This document shows positions 12,305-26,499 of a DNA stretch of 64,000 nucleotides, in pieces. Source of the DNA: Tubiluchus corallicola (lineage: Eukaryota > Priapulida > Priapulimorpha > Priapulimorphida > Tubiluchidae). The stretch lies in the NCBI GenBank assembly GCA_030141605.1, contig JAQGDQ010000107.1, positions 505,265 through 569,264 of the forward strand, given 5' to 3'. The notes under the pieces are model-generated. The model saw nothing but the letters and a program-made list of their open reading frames with translations, did not search any database and was not told the DNA's origin. The number at the start of each line of letters is the position of its first letter. Positions within the stretch are counted from its first letter, which is position 1. Position numbers and translations under genes: made by a program.

Positions 12305-12690
12305 TAGCAAAGGCCCCGCAAAAAATTTTGCATACAAATACACGTACAATGAAAAATACGCAAACATCCTACCTAGTCCTCATTTATAACGCAAAGCCTG
12401 TAGCAGCTTTTACTGAATTAAAACTATAAGGTTATAGACAGAGTATAATGGATGACGTCAGAACAATGGCTTGGCTAGTTTTCCAAGCGAAGATTGCCAA
12501 AAATAGAACATCTAATTAACCCGTCGGTACTCCTCTTAGTGGACATGTTCTAAAATACAGTCCACATCATCGTGTAACCCTGTTCTTTCTCTTTCTAAAG
12601 AGCTATATATCTCCTTCCGAGAGTCCCACCAGGCGCCACTAGAACGTTTTTTCCGCATGCTGTTTGGTGAAATTTTCGAAAAATATCACT
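12304..12690. repeat. Dispersed repeat family R1, copy 1
   Basis: This stretch is clearly homologous, in the same orientation, to about 60003-60385. Shared blocks include GTCCTCATTTA-AACGCAAAGCC, ATAATGGATGACGTCAGAAC, GTGGAC-TGT-CTAAAATA and GAGAGTCCCACCAGGCGCC (GAAAGTCCCACCAGGCGCC in copy 2). The reverse strand of the second copy is open for 82 codons over much of its length, so a decayed coding segment cannot be excluded, but no family is recognised. Confidence 0.8.
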
Positions 12691-12727
12691 GATAATATTT
12701 GTTATTTTAGTGTTTCATGGGAGTGGT

Positions 12728-13303
<576 letters not shown>

Positions 13304-13314
13304 CCCATTGGCAT

Positions 13315-15553
13315 TCATTCTCACTGGAGGAAAGAGGTTCATAATATTAAATCTTCTGGGAGAATTCCAGACATCTTTGATGTTGTCACTTTCATAGAAA
13401 GACAGGCACAGATTGAAAATGATCCCACGTTTCATAGGAAACCATCCGAGAGGAAGGACACCTATAAGCCTAAACCAAAGTCTAATTCTGTAAACATTTT
13501 TGCTAGTTCTGGAACATTTGCTAGTTCACATACACGTGAACCTGACAAATCTGAAGAGAAGACTTCACTTTCATGTACCCTGTGTTCTGAAGCACATCGG
13601 CTTCAGAAATGCTTCTAGTTCAAGAGGCTAACTGTACCTGGAAGGCTAGATGTAGCCAAGCAACACAAATTATGTTTTCATTGCCTGAAGCCTAACCACA
13701 GTAGTGCATCATGTAGGTCAGCCAATCGCTGTGATGTTTGCAAGAGAAAACATTCCACTTTCTTGCATGCTCAGAATATGCGAGGAAATATTAGCACTGC
13801 TGCTGCTACACACAAACCCAACAGCAGGCCGTATAGTGGAGAAGAAAAAGAAAAGAAGAATAATGAAGAAGATAACGAGAAACTAAAAGAAGAAGATAGT
13901 GAGCACAATTGCCAAAGTGGTTACATAAAGAAGACGCATGAGCCTTCTAAGTGCAATGTAGCTTTGCCTATCTTGCCAGTATTTGTTAACATACCAGGTG
14001 GTAAACCATTAAAGACACTAGCACTTCTTGACCCTGGTTCGACAAATACATTCTGCTCTAGCCAAATATATGAAAAGTTAGGCGCTCAGGGCAGAGAAGA
14101 AACATTAATTTTGACAACGCTTGATGCTAAACAGAGCCAGAAGAAGAGTAAAGTCACTAAACTACAAGTGTCTGATCCAAACTACAATGTCACCATAGAT
14201 CTCCCTCTTGTCTTTACAAGACCATCCCTTATGTTAGAGATGGAGCATTTACCTGTTTATGAGAACTTGAGCTCTTGGCCACACTTACAAGGCATTGACG
14301 TCTATGTTGCCCAGGACAGATCTCAGTCTCTGGAACTTGGCCTTCTCATAGGGCAAGATGTGCCTGAAGCTCTCGCTCCAATTGAAATAAGAAAAGGACC
14401 TAAACATGCTCCTTGTGCATCGCTCAGTGTCTTGGGTTGGACCCTAAATGGACCACTTGGACCAACTGAAGCCGAGCATATCAGTTGTAACCTTAGCATT
14501 TTGCAGCCTGTAACACTGGAGCAACAAGTAGAGCGATTCTGGGAGCTAGAATCTTGCGAAGATAACAGCCATAAACCTTCTGTCGAAGATGTAAGAACTG
14601 TTAACATCTGGGAACGATCCGCAACACTGACTGAAGACCACCACTATATGATGGATATCCCATTTAGAAGCGAATCTCCCGATTTGCCAAATAATAAAAT
14701 TGTAGCAGAGAAGAGACTTGAAGGTTTGAAGAAGACGTTTAAGCAAGATGAGGCCCTTCACAACAAATACTCTAAAGAGATTAGTGACTTGCTCGAAAAA
14801 GGATATGCTGAACCCGTAAATGAGGAAGCTGCAACCACTGATGGCAAGGTGTGGTATTTGCCACACTTTAATGTTAAAAGTGAGAGCAAGCCAGAGAAAA
14901 CAAGAGTAGTATTTGATTGTGCTGTGAGTTTTGCTGGCACAACATTAAACAAAATTGTAATGCAAGGACCTGATCTAACCAACAAGCTCCTTGGCGTCTT
15001 GCTCAGATTTAGAGAAGGTAAAATAGCAATCGCTGCTGACATCCAGAGTATGTTTTACCAGGTGAGAGTCACTCCTGCTGACAGAGATGTACTCCGTTTC
15101 CTTTGGTGGCCTGGAGGCAATATAGAACTAAAACCTAAAATATACAGGATGACAGTCCATATTTTTGGCGGAATATGGTGCCCAAGTATTGCATCATATG
15201 CACTCCAGAAAACAGCCATGGACAACAGAGCTTTGTACAACAGCACCGTGGTACAAACAGTTATAAGCAATTTCTATGTAGACGATCTTCTTAAGTCTCT
15301 TTCAACAACTCAGGAAGGTATTGCAATGATAGAAGACCTAACCAGTTTACTTCACCATGGTGGCTTCCATTTAACAAAATGGTGCAGCAACGACCGAGAA
15401 GTTCTCAACTCTATCCCTGCAGAAGAAAGAGGGAAATCAGTGAAGGATATTGATTTAGATAACTCATCCTTGCCTGTTGATCGGGTTCTTGGCATTGCAT
15501 GGAACATGGAAGCAGACCATTTTAGTATTCTTGTTAGGAAAAAAAACCGATGA
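13315..15553 (+). pseudogene. BEL-1 gag C-terminus, protease and reverse transcriptase
   Basis: The frame starts in gag (IPDIFDVVTFIERQA) and runs through the BEL-type zinc-knuckle region (CTLCSEAHRLQKC, then LCFHCLKPNHSSASC and CDVCKRKHSTFLH), with one TAG in the frame at about 13616. The protease carries ALLDPGSTNTFC (about 14025), the DxG-type active-site loop of Pao proteases. The RT shows VVFDCAVSF, the MQGPDLTNKLLGVLLRFR block, IAADIQSMFYQV and the catalytic FYVDDLLKS (about 15270). A run of A residues near 15538-15546 shifts the frame before the RNase H region. The longest uninterrupted segment is 13763-15553. Confidence 0.93.
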
Positions 15554-17763
15554 CACGCCGTGGTCTTTTGAGTGTAATGGCTTCATCATATGATCCTATG
15601 GGAATAATAAGTCCCTATGTTCTGCAAGCGAAGTTACTATTTCAGGAAGAAACACGATTGAAGAAATCCTGGGATGAACCTTTGGAGGATCATGTGAAAC
15701 AACAATGGAAAAGATGGTTAGAAGAACTTGACTTAATCAAAGATGTGCACCTGAGTCAGTGTTTTACACCACCAAACTTTGAAGCTGTTTCATACCAGCT
15801 TCATCATTTCTCAGATGCATCCGAAAGAGCCCTTGGAACTGTATCATATCTTAGATCAGCAAATGCTGCAGGAGATATCGTCTGTACATTTGTGGTGAGT
15901 AAAACAAGACTGACCCCCTTTAAGAAAGTCACTTTGCCACGCCTCGAACTGTCAGCTGCTGTGCTTGCAGTAAAAGTTGATTCCATGGTACGGAAGGAAT
16001 TAAGCATTCCTATAGGTACTTCTACATTTTGGGTTGACAGCACAATTGTTCTTGGCTATATCAACAATGAAAGGGCCAGATACAAAACCTTTATGGCTAA
16101 CCGGTTAGCTACCATACACAGCTTAACAGTTCCCAGCCAATGGAGGCATGTCTCTGGAGATGAAAATCCAGCAAATGATGCATCGCGAGGTTTGTCTGCA
16201 AGAGATTTAATCACGAATGTCAGATGGCTGCGTGGCCCAGAATTTCTATACAAACCTGAACCAGAATGGCCAGTTCAAACAGTTCTGCCCACAGTGGATA
16301 GTCACGACAATGAGATAAAGCAAAGTGTTAAAGTCTTATTGTGTGAAGCTAACCCTTCGAAGTCAGAAGCTACTGACAGGCTTATGGAATATTATAGTAG
16401 CTTCTACAAACTTAAAAAAAGCAGTCACGTGGTTTTTGCGAGTGAAAGCCATTTTGAAGAACAAAATCGCAAAGATCCCATCCTCTCAATGCTATAATAC
16501 AGAGATTTCTGTTTCAGAGTTGGAGCAAGCGGAAAGGGCGATTCTCGGCTATATCCAACGCCAACACTTTACTCAGGAATACAAAACTTTATCTGCAGGA
16601 CAAGCTGTCTCCAAATCGAGCAAGATAGCAAAGTTAAATCCTGTCCTGTCCAAGGACAACCTCATTGTTGTTGGAGGGCGACTTAGAAATGCAGCGCTAC
16701 CTGAAGCTGCCAAACATCCTGCAGTACTTCCTAAAGAGCATCATGTTTCAACCTTAATAATCCGTCATTACCATGAAACATGTGCTCTCGTTAGTTCGCT
16801 CTGCTTACTGGATTATTCGAGGACGGACACTTACAAAGAAACTATTAAAAGATTGTTGTAAGTGCCGTCGTCTCTATGCACCCCTGGAGAGCCAAAAAAT
16901 GGCAGATTTGCCAGCTGATCGTGTAGAAGGAACTCACGCTTTCGAATGTGTAGGTGTAGACTGCTTCGGAACCTTTTATGTTGTCAGAGGGCGTGCAAAA
17001 GCTAAGCGATATGGCTGCATTTTTACTTGCACCACCACTAGAGCAGTTCACCTAGAGATTCTACACACCCCCTTTAAATAATATAGGTACAAATTTTGTT
17101 GGCGCCCAAAAGGAGCTTCAGAATTCTATAACCGAATGGAACCAAAGTCAAATTCAAAGCACTCTACGTCAGAAAAATATAGAATGGATTTTCAACCCTG
17201 CTTCAGCTAGCCATTTTGGGGGCTTCTTTGAGCGCATGATTAGAAGTGTAAGGAAAGTTTTAGTCAGTATCTTGGAACAGCAAACACTGGATGACGAAAG
17301 ACTTAGTACACTATTCTGTCTAGTAGAGACCATTTTAAATAGCCGGCCCCTTACCATTGTTCCAGAAGATCCAAATGACTTAGAAGCTCTGACACCAAAC
17401 CATTTGTTGCTGCTTCGACCAAATCCCACACTGCCGCCTGGCAACTTCAAAGTAAAGGACCAATACAAAAAGAAGTGGCGCCAAGTCCAGTACATGGCAG
17501 ACTTATTCTGGACAAGATGGTATCGTGAATACTTGCCAACGTTGCAACTGCGAACAAAATGGTTACGAAGCAAAGAAAATCTGAAAGTTGGAGACATAGT
17601 TTTGGTAAGCGATAATGTCCAACGAAGCCTGTGGATACTTGGGCGAATTACAGATGTCAAGACAAGTGATGATGGATGCGTCCGCTCTGCAACCATAAAG
17701 ACCAAAAGTACGCTTCTAACCCGGCCTATACACAAATTATGTTTAATTGAAAAAGCAGATTAA
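15550..17763 (+). pseudogene. BEL-1 RNase H and integrase, frameshifted and deleted
   Basis: The RNase H-like region (LHHFSDASERALGTV, VTLPRLELSAAVLAV, FWVDSTIVLGYI) is open from 15550 but shifts frame at a run of A near 16416, again near 16785, and stops at 17079-17081. The integrase zinc-binding region (NLIVVGGRLRNA, KEHHVSTLIIRHYHE, CCKCRR) and the first catalytic Asp region (FECVGVDCFGTF) are recognisable. The segment that should carry the second catalytic Asp is missing between the two halves (join near 17080-17092, before FVGAQKEL). The third motif (ASHFGGFFERMIR, with the Glu) and the C-terminal domain (GDIVLVSDN, WILGRITDV) are open from 17236 to 17763. Confidence 0.9.
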
Positions 17764-17814
17764 TTTTGTTATTCCTTTAGTGGGAAATGGCACTCAAGTC
17801 CCATTTAAAGGGGG

Positions 17815-18920
17815 TGTGTTAAGGTCAGTTTCTGGCCTTAACATGTAGGTGGCAGCACCTATGGAACTTACCTGTAATTTTTACCTGTGAGGTGGTAAAT
17901 TGGGTGCCTCGCTAAACACGCTGACACAAGGCTCAGCAAATGTTAAGTAATGTTTGATAATGTTTAACTATAGTGTCTCTACCTGATTTGCCGTTAACCT
18001 GTACAACGTTTTCAAGAATTTATTAAGTTTATAGCCGCACGATGTAAGTAACATTTAATTTAATATCTTAAATTATAATAATCAATTTATTATACATTTG
18101 TATGCAGTGAGAAGCTGTCAAATTTATTATTTTCATTTTTTGTATATACAGAACTAAAGATTTCTGAGACACACTATGCCATGAAGGAAATTCTTTGTGT
18201 TCCCGTCACAACATTCATCAACTAAATTGTATTATTTTAAAAGATACCTTAAACCAATTTTAGGCCTTTGCATGCAATACATATCATGCAATGTGTATTG
18301 TATAAATTTACCTGTACTGCGTCTAGCATCAAGTCAGAAAAATTTATTTATTTTATGGCAGCTTCATTAACATTTCATAAACATAAAGCAGAATATACTG
18401 GAAAAAAACAGTTGCATTAAAAAACGTAGTCAGAACAATAGATATTTTATCATGTGGAAGCGGGTTTTCTGTTGAACTTATAAACCAAGACACGGAGACA
18501 AATATAATTCACAATCTTAATCATTCACTATTTCAATAATCACATTCGCAATACAGCAATAATAAAATAATTACTGTTGTCCAGGCGGTGCCTAAAATGA
18601 TTACTTGTATAGGAAAACTACTGTCATTATTATGTCAAAACACATCTTGGCAATATAATTTCTAAAGTATCATTCCATGAACACTAATAACAACTTTAAG
18701 AACAAAGCGATTATACTGCCAAATGTCCTTGGAGATTCAAATTTGACGTTCCGTGGTGGGCACCTTGAGTTGTATTTGAAGTAGTTTACATATGGCCTAC
18801 AATTCACTTTGAAATTGGGCAAATAACATGCTGTTTCCTTTCCTGCCACAGTGGTTCTTTACTGGCGGGACATTGAATTCATACAGCTATATTGAATTCA
18901 TACCGGACATCATATTTAAT
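17815..18920. other. BEL-1 3' LTR start and unassigned flank
   Basis: TGTGTTAAGGTCAGTTTCTGGCC begins right after the polypurine tract and is the expected 5' edge of a 3' LTR. Since the other LTR is absent from the window, its right edge cannot be fixed. The remaining AT-rich sequence up to the LINE fragment shows no gene. Confidence 0.5.
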
Positions 18921-18927
18921 GCTCCAT

Positions 18928-20119
<1,192 letters not shown>

Positions 20120-22769
20120 ATGCATTTATCTTTACGGCACAATAAGACTCTTCTATTAGCTGTTGCTTTGGGATTATTTAATGTAGAATCAATTCGCGCT
20201 TTTAACTTGTGAGTTCCAAATTTTCAGTACTGGTAGTGGTTAATGACTGTATTCATGATAGCCATTAGTAAACTTATTTTTATTTTAAAATTTTATCCAG
20301 TTGCTACATCTTTGAACTCTCCAAATATAATATCTTTGTCCGAATCGAGCTTTAACATAATAACATAGTTAATCAGAATTACCTACTGGATAACAGACAA
20401 CTAAAAACAAAGAAAATTTCGTTCTGAAAAGGAGTTAAATATTAGCATGTTTCCTTGTCTGTTGTTTCATGCAGCCATCTGTTATGTTTAGCTGCTCAGA
20501 ACAAATATGAAAGAAGAGACATTTATTAAGAAAAGTATTACTTTGCAGCTAAATGTACCTCTTTAGGTGTTGTTATTTATATGCTACATCCAAAATGACA
20601 TTTAGACATTAGGACTGATCCGCCAGTTTATGTTCAAGATGATGAAAATAAGATAATTTTTGAAAAAAGTTATCTGGCTGTTCAAATTCGTAATGGATTT
20701 TCATTAAACTTATAGGTTTACATAACACCTAGAACAAGATATGCGTACATTGACTGTGTCGGATTTTATATTTGCCATTTTGAATTCTACATTTCAGCAA
20801 ATAACATCATTCTAGAAAAAAGTCAATTTTGGCTTGATCAATTTTCACTGGATCATTATGAAACCAAACACGAATATAGTACTACGAATTCTGGATTGAC
20901 TGCGCGAGTCTGACTTTTTATTTTCCATCTTAAATTAAAGAACGTGGTATCCACAACATTTCTAATCCACGATCTTGAGATCAGCGGGTCCTTCGGCCAA
21001 TTGAGTTGAACTTGTTTGGTTGCAGTTTTCCCGGATAGAGGATCCGTACCCACACCTCTAGTCAGCGCCTTAAAATTATACTAGGATAACACAGGTTCTC
21101 TTATATGTTGATACATTTGAAGTTAAGTACAAAATCTTTATTAAAGTAAGAAAGTTCAGATCCAGAACACACCTCTAACCACATTGTAACTTCAATAATT
21201 AAAGACAGCCGTAATAATAATAATAAAATGGCTGGCATCTCGACAGTAACATCCCAGTACACACACACTTAAAATCATTTTGATGAACCTAAAAGCTTAC
21301 CAGACTTCTGAAACAGAGTACCACTTTAGTACCTATATTGTGCAATAAGATTTTATAACAATTTTGCTTTGACTTTATCATTTTAACTGTCGTAATCATG
21401 ATTTTTTGAACAATGTTTGTTGTAAACGTCAAATAACAGCACACAAAGAGTTGCATTTACCTGCAATGTAAATAGTTCTCGTAAATAAATGTTCTTTCTT
21501 GCATGTTTGTGCTGAGCATAGAATAGAACATTGCTGGAGGAGATAACAGATATAGATAAGATGGATAAGAGAAAGTAATATTTGCTGTTTTTCATAATGA
21601 AGTTTTCTTTGCATTTTGTCATATGTTTTTGTATTCTGTTCATAATTTGCTTCGAGTGAAGATATTTGTGTTATACAACGGATTTTTTAATTGCGTTTCT
21701 TCCCTTAAAAATAATTTGAAATTGTCCTTGGTTCGTTCGTTTATCATTTTTACATTTACACTTCGGCTAATTTCAAATTCCCTGATTTAGATATATGTTC
21801 ATACGTTAAAACTAGAGATTTACTGTATACTTTGAATCCATACTGCGTATTTTACATAACCTTGAAAATTTGTAGTTAGTATGCATGTTTACCTACAAAA
21901 ATGTTATTACCTTGTAAGGCAAATGTTCTACTGACAGATATATACACGTTTTTCTCTGTTATTCTTGCTCTTCATTATTTTATTGCTTGATTGGTATTAT
22001 ATAATTGCCTTTTCTTATTGTGCTCAATTTTACTTATTGCATCGATTTTTCTAGTCACAGTAAATGTTATAATTTATGATGTTTTGATTTGACTTTGCAG
22101 AGAATAAATTAAATTATTTTGCAGACGCATGATATTTGTTAAATGTAAATATATGATCTCATCGATTATATTTGTTCTTGTTCAGTTTTCAGAGTTTATT
22201 GTTGGAATAGTAAAGCCCTTGTGATTGTGATTTAATTGTTCTAGTTTTTCTTTATGTTTTCATGTTGTAATGTATGTTATAGTACCATTCACAGTACAAA
22301 ACGAACCTGTTTGGACGAAAAGGAATCAATTAGTCATTTAATTACAGCAAATCCTCATCATTTATCAGAATTTCTAAAATATTAAGATTAAGCTTTTATG
22401 TGTTTAATAAATTTATAGTAATTATGTTTATGCAAAATGTCTATTTTTATTGATCTTTATCATTTCTTTATAAACTCCAGTACCGAGTTTTAAAGCAAAA
22501 AAATTCAGATCCGTAACCGGATCTCTTGTAAATCAATTCAGTTAGAGAGAACTAAAGGTGACTCTTTTCACCTTTCATAAATTTAGTTTAGGCAAGAATT
22601 AAGGGAAAATATTGCACGTTGCTCTGTGAGCTTGCAGAAAAAGTTTTCAATTGCTTATGCCGTTTGTTTTTCATGCGGGTTGTTCATTTATTTGCATAAT
22701 AAAGTTAACCATTTACATGTTAATTGGGCAGCTTACGTGCAAATAAAAATTTAAAGGTCGTTTCAAAAG
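20120..22769. other. Long AT-rich stretch without a recognised gene
   Basis: More than 2.6 kb with no exon I can support. Short open frames on the minus strand near 21383-21643 and 20856-21053 have no recognisable motif or splice context. It may be the 5' intergenic region of the cholinesterase-like gene. Confidence 0.5.
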
Positions 22770-22776
22770 TATAAAA
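22770..22776 (+). promoter_or_regulatory. Candidate TATA box for the cholinesterase-like gene
   Basis: TATAAAA in the context AAAGTATAAAACC lies about 25-30 bases before a short exon-like segment that ends in a strong donor. It is the best promoter candidate upstream of the coding exon at 24131. Assignment to that gene is inference. Confidence 0.4.
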
Positions 22777-22799
22777 CCTTTGACTTTCTTGACAGTTTT

Positions 22800-22876
22800 A
22801 GTTGCTGTCAAGAGGGAGCAGTCATTTTTGCCACACGCTGTTGGTCATTACGAACTGTAAGCATATCTATACACAG
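22800..22876 (+). other. Candidate non-coding first exon of the cholinesterase-like gene
   Basis: The segment follows the TATA box and ends ATACACAG with the donor GTAAGAG from 22877. A matching acceptor (TGCGTCTTATTTCAG, ending at 24118) sits 12 bases before the likely initiator ATG at 24131. Together they suggest a 5' UTR intron of about 1.24 kb. Transcript data would be needed to confirm it. Confidence 0.4.
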
Positions 22877-24130
22877 GTAAGAGTATTCACCTGTCCTAAC
22901 TCGACTGTAATATTCCAGCTCAATTGATGTAGTGTTTTTTGTTTTTTCTCGTTTCTATTAAAAAATAAAAGACCATTTTACAATGCTGCACTTAACTGAA
23001 AACTGCAATCAGTATAATTACGTTAGTCGGACAATTAAACCACTTTACCCGAATTTTAAATTTTAAATTTTCTATGCTCAATCAAATAAACTGCTCCATC
23101 TTAATAATAATTTGCCCATTTTATCATTGTTAATTTTGCAGTTCTGGACTTTACTGGACAGTACCGGATTTAGTTATACTGTATACATGAATCTAGTTTG
23201 GCAGCTTACTAATTTATATGGCGTTCTTTCAAACTTATAAAATTGCCATTAATTAAACTAAACTGCGCGAAACAATTGGTTTACAACAATCTATACTTAT
23301 ATCATGCGTTTCCATAAAGCAACTTTAACATTTTGTCGATATGTCTGTTATATGTATCAAAATGTGACTGTTATATTGTGAAAACTACTTATATAATTGT
23401 AACTCTCATGTTAATATTCAAGCAAATAAACCTGAGCAGTAATTTATGCCATGCGGTGTTTAGTCAGTTAGTATGTCAGTTAGTTTAGCATCCTGGCTGT
23501 GGAGTTTTGAGAAAAGATTAAAATCTACAACACCTCTTTTATTTTTCTGAATGTCAAATTAAAAGGCACTGACCATTAATTAAGGTTAGTAAGTGCTACA
23601 CGGAGGACCCATTTAATCGCTTGAAATGATCCATGTTCAGAGTTGCGAGGTACGCAGTACGGAATGACACTCCAGAGACTGTAAGTTGCTCGATTTTGTA
23701 TGCGCTAATCTGAGGCCAGCAGGGCAGTTAATTAATAATATCTTTTGCTGCTGATGCATTGTCATTTACATTATTATCATGAGAAGAGCGACTAATTCCT
23801 CCAAGCAAAATTAAAATACACCTCCCATACTAGAACCATCTACTTAGACTCCCCCCCCCCCGCCATAGGCTACCTGCAAACTTGCCACTGCCTGGAGTTG
23901 ACTGGTAGGTTTCATTCACTAGAACAGGAAGTCAAGTAGTCATCCTGTGTCTACCATAGATTAAGTAGATTATCCCTAATTGACAGATTGTTATAATCAT
24001 TACTAATTATACAGTTAAGCATAGGTGAGTAGTCATGGCCACCTGTACAACAAGATACTTGGCGAAATTCCTTACAAAATCATTTCTAAATGAATTATCA
24101 TTTTGCGTCTTATTTCAGGTTTGTTTCACC

Positions 24131-26397
24131 ATGCAGAGTCGTTGGGTTTTGTTCTGCATCATGAGTTTCATTTTTACATTTGCATCAGGGAAACGGGTCA
24201 ACAGAAATGGCCTTGTTGTCAAAACGACCACTGGCAAGGTGAAAGGTTTCATGCAGGATGCTTTAAACAAAAAAGTGCGTACATTTCTAGGTATCCCTTA
24301 TGCTGAACCCCCAGTTGGAAACTTACGATTTGCAAAACCAGCGCCTGTGAAAATGTGGAAAGGAATAAAATTAGCAAGAACGCCCCACAATTCCTGCTTC
24401 CAATTGAATGACACCTTCACTGCTGTTTTGGGAGAAGAGATGAAAGTTAATGATCTTACTACTCCAGTAAGTGAAGATTGTCTATATCTAAATGTGTTTA
24501 CTCCAGAAAATGCAAGAGGTTTGCCAACAGTTGTTTTAATTCATGGCGGTGGTTTTGTAATGGGAGCAGCAAATACAAAACTTATGGATGGAACAATTCT
24601 TTCTGCATTTGCCAACATGATTGTAGTCACCATCAACTATAGAGTTGGACCTTTTGGTTTTCTGTTTCTGAATAACACAGAATCACCTGGAAATCAAGGT
24701 TTGTTGGATCAGGTTTTGGCACTTGAGTGGATAAAGGATAATATTGAATCTTTTGGTGGGGACAAAGGTAAACTTACAATTGATGGACACCTACTTGATG
24801 GATTGGCAGTTGGATATCATCTCATGTCCCCACTTAGCAAAGGTTTGTTTTCTTCTGCCATTCTGCGTACTGCATTTCCCAATGAGTGGAAAAACAATCC
24901 AACTTATGATAAACCTGAAAATGCCCTCGCTTTTGGCAGAAGCATTGCAGCTGCACTTGGATGCGTTGAAGATGATGACGTCAGTATATCTTGCATGAGA
25001 GAAGTCAATGCTTCTGTATTAACTGCTTTACAATTTACATTACCGTTATCTGCTGGACTACCTGATCAGGGTGTGAGGCCTACGCTTGATGGTAACTTTC
25101 TCGTAACACCACCAGCGAGTGCCAGTAAATTTGCAAATGCTGATGTACCAGTTATGATTTCTGTCACAAAAAATGCAGGCGCTATGCTCCTGCGAGAAAC
25201 TGAGATGGAGATTTTCCCCACTCAAGACCTACCTAACTGCAGCTACACTGACTATGTCGCCACTTTCAATAATGCTTTTAAAGATTATGATGAAGTCGTC
25301 CAAAATATTGTACTCAATGCATACCTTGAATATCCTTTTGGAAATGCGGAGTGTATTAGTGCATTGTCACACTATATGGGTGACTTCCACGGCATCTGTC
25401 CATTAACAGAGTTTGCCGTGCACTGGTCAGAGAGGGGTGGTCATGTTTATTGGTCTACGTTTAGCCATCGACCATCTGGCTCACCTTGGCCCGAGTGGTT
25501 TGGAGTAACAGAGGATGATGACGTACCATTTTTTGTGGGACTGCCACTCAAAAATGAACAAGACTTTACGGAGTATGAAAAGAACATCAGCAGATCATTG
25601 ATGACTTACATCCGCAATTTTGCAGAAACCGGGTAATCCAGGTTTTTTCCTGCTAGTTCTTATACAAAACTAATTTTACTGTTAGATAGAAAGTAGAAGT
25701 CTTGCAAGTCTAACATCTTTTTACTCTAGTAATTAGGCGACGTTTTTTATAGTGTTTTGTCATATTTTTTCCTATTTGCTAAAAGATTCTCCAGAATGAA
25801 ATCACTGACATTTTTGCCACTTTAGCCACGAATAAGTCTGCTAAAAAACTCCCACTAATATTCTGTACTTCAGTTTTGATTTTACTGATATCTTTTACAT
25901 ATTTGTCTTCTCAGAAATCCCAATGAAGGTGGAACCAAAAATACTGCTTTCTGGCCAGAGTTCAAATTGGGAGGACGAAAGTACTTGGACATTGGTGATG
26001 AGAAGATTCAGGTGAAGGAAGGTGGTTTCAGGACCAAGCACTGCATTATTTTGAGCAAGGGTGTACCTGCTATACAGTCTGTGATAGGTATAATTTGACG
26101 CTTTGCACCAGATGGGCATCTCTTTTACTCACCCACTCATTCACTCACTCTCTCAGTCACTCGCTCATTCATTCACTCACTGTCTTTCTTTTCTCTCTGT
26201 ATCACTGTTGTTTGCCACTGTTCTCACATACTGTCATTCTTTCTTTTTTAAAGCGGTCAAAGCTGTTTTTTGTTGCGAAATAAGCCCGTGATTCTGTAAT
26301 CACTGAGTATACTGCAATTCTGAAAACTGATTCAACACTTGATTTAAAAGTCATTCTGTTCTAATGTATTAATATCCCCATTTCAGAAGGTATTTGA
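24131..26397 (+). CDS. Cholinesterase/carboxylesterase-fold secreted protein without catalytic triad
   Basis: Predicted exons are 24131-25632, 25915-26087 and 26387-26397, joined in phase 2 then phase 1 (donors GGGTAATC and AGGTATAA; acceptors TCTTCTCAG and CCATTTCAG), giving 561 residues, the usual length of this family. The start ATG at 24131 is chosen over the upstream one at 24035 because an acceptor lies between them and MQSRWVLFCIMSFIFTFASG makes a good signal peptide. Family marks are FLGIPYAEPPVGNLRF, SEDCLYLNVFTP, VVLIHGGGFVMG (oxyanion-hole region), NYRVGPFGFL, NQGLLDQVLALEWIKDNI and FGGD, and exon 2 gives the C-terminal WPEFKLGGRKYLDIGD. All three catalytic residues are replaced: the GESAG elbow reads GHLLD (Ser to Leu221), the acid position reads NAG (Ala349) and the catalytic His position in GVTEDDDVPF is Glu461. 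It should therefore be non-enzymatic, like neuroligin, neurotactin, glutactin and thyroglobulin's C-terminal domain. No membrane segment follows, so secretion is likely. AATAAA lies at 26466-26471. Confidence 0.88.
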
Positions 26398-26465
26398 AGG
26401 ATGGACATGCCTGAAGGCAAGCCAGTAGATGTTGTCTGCGACCCCAAAGTACGACATGGAAACTG

Positions 26466-26471
26466 AATAAA
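26466..26471 (+). terminator. Poly(A) signal of the cholinesterase-like gene
   Basis: AATAAA in GAACTGAATAAAAAACATC, about 70 bases after the predicted TGA at 26395-26397, on the coding strand. Confidence 0.6.
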
Positions 26472-26499
26472 AAACATCAAGCACATGTGTTTACTTTTT

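Noticed and set aside
20856-21053. Possible tRNA-derived repeat on the minus strand
   Set aside because: The GATCTCAAGATCGTGG segment does not give convincing A and B boxes at the right spacing.
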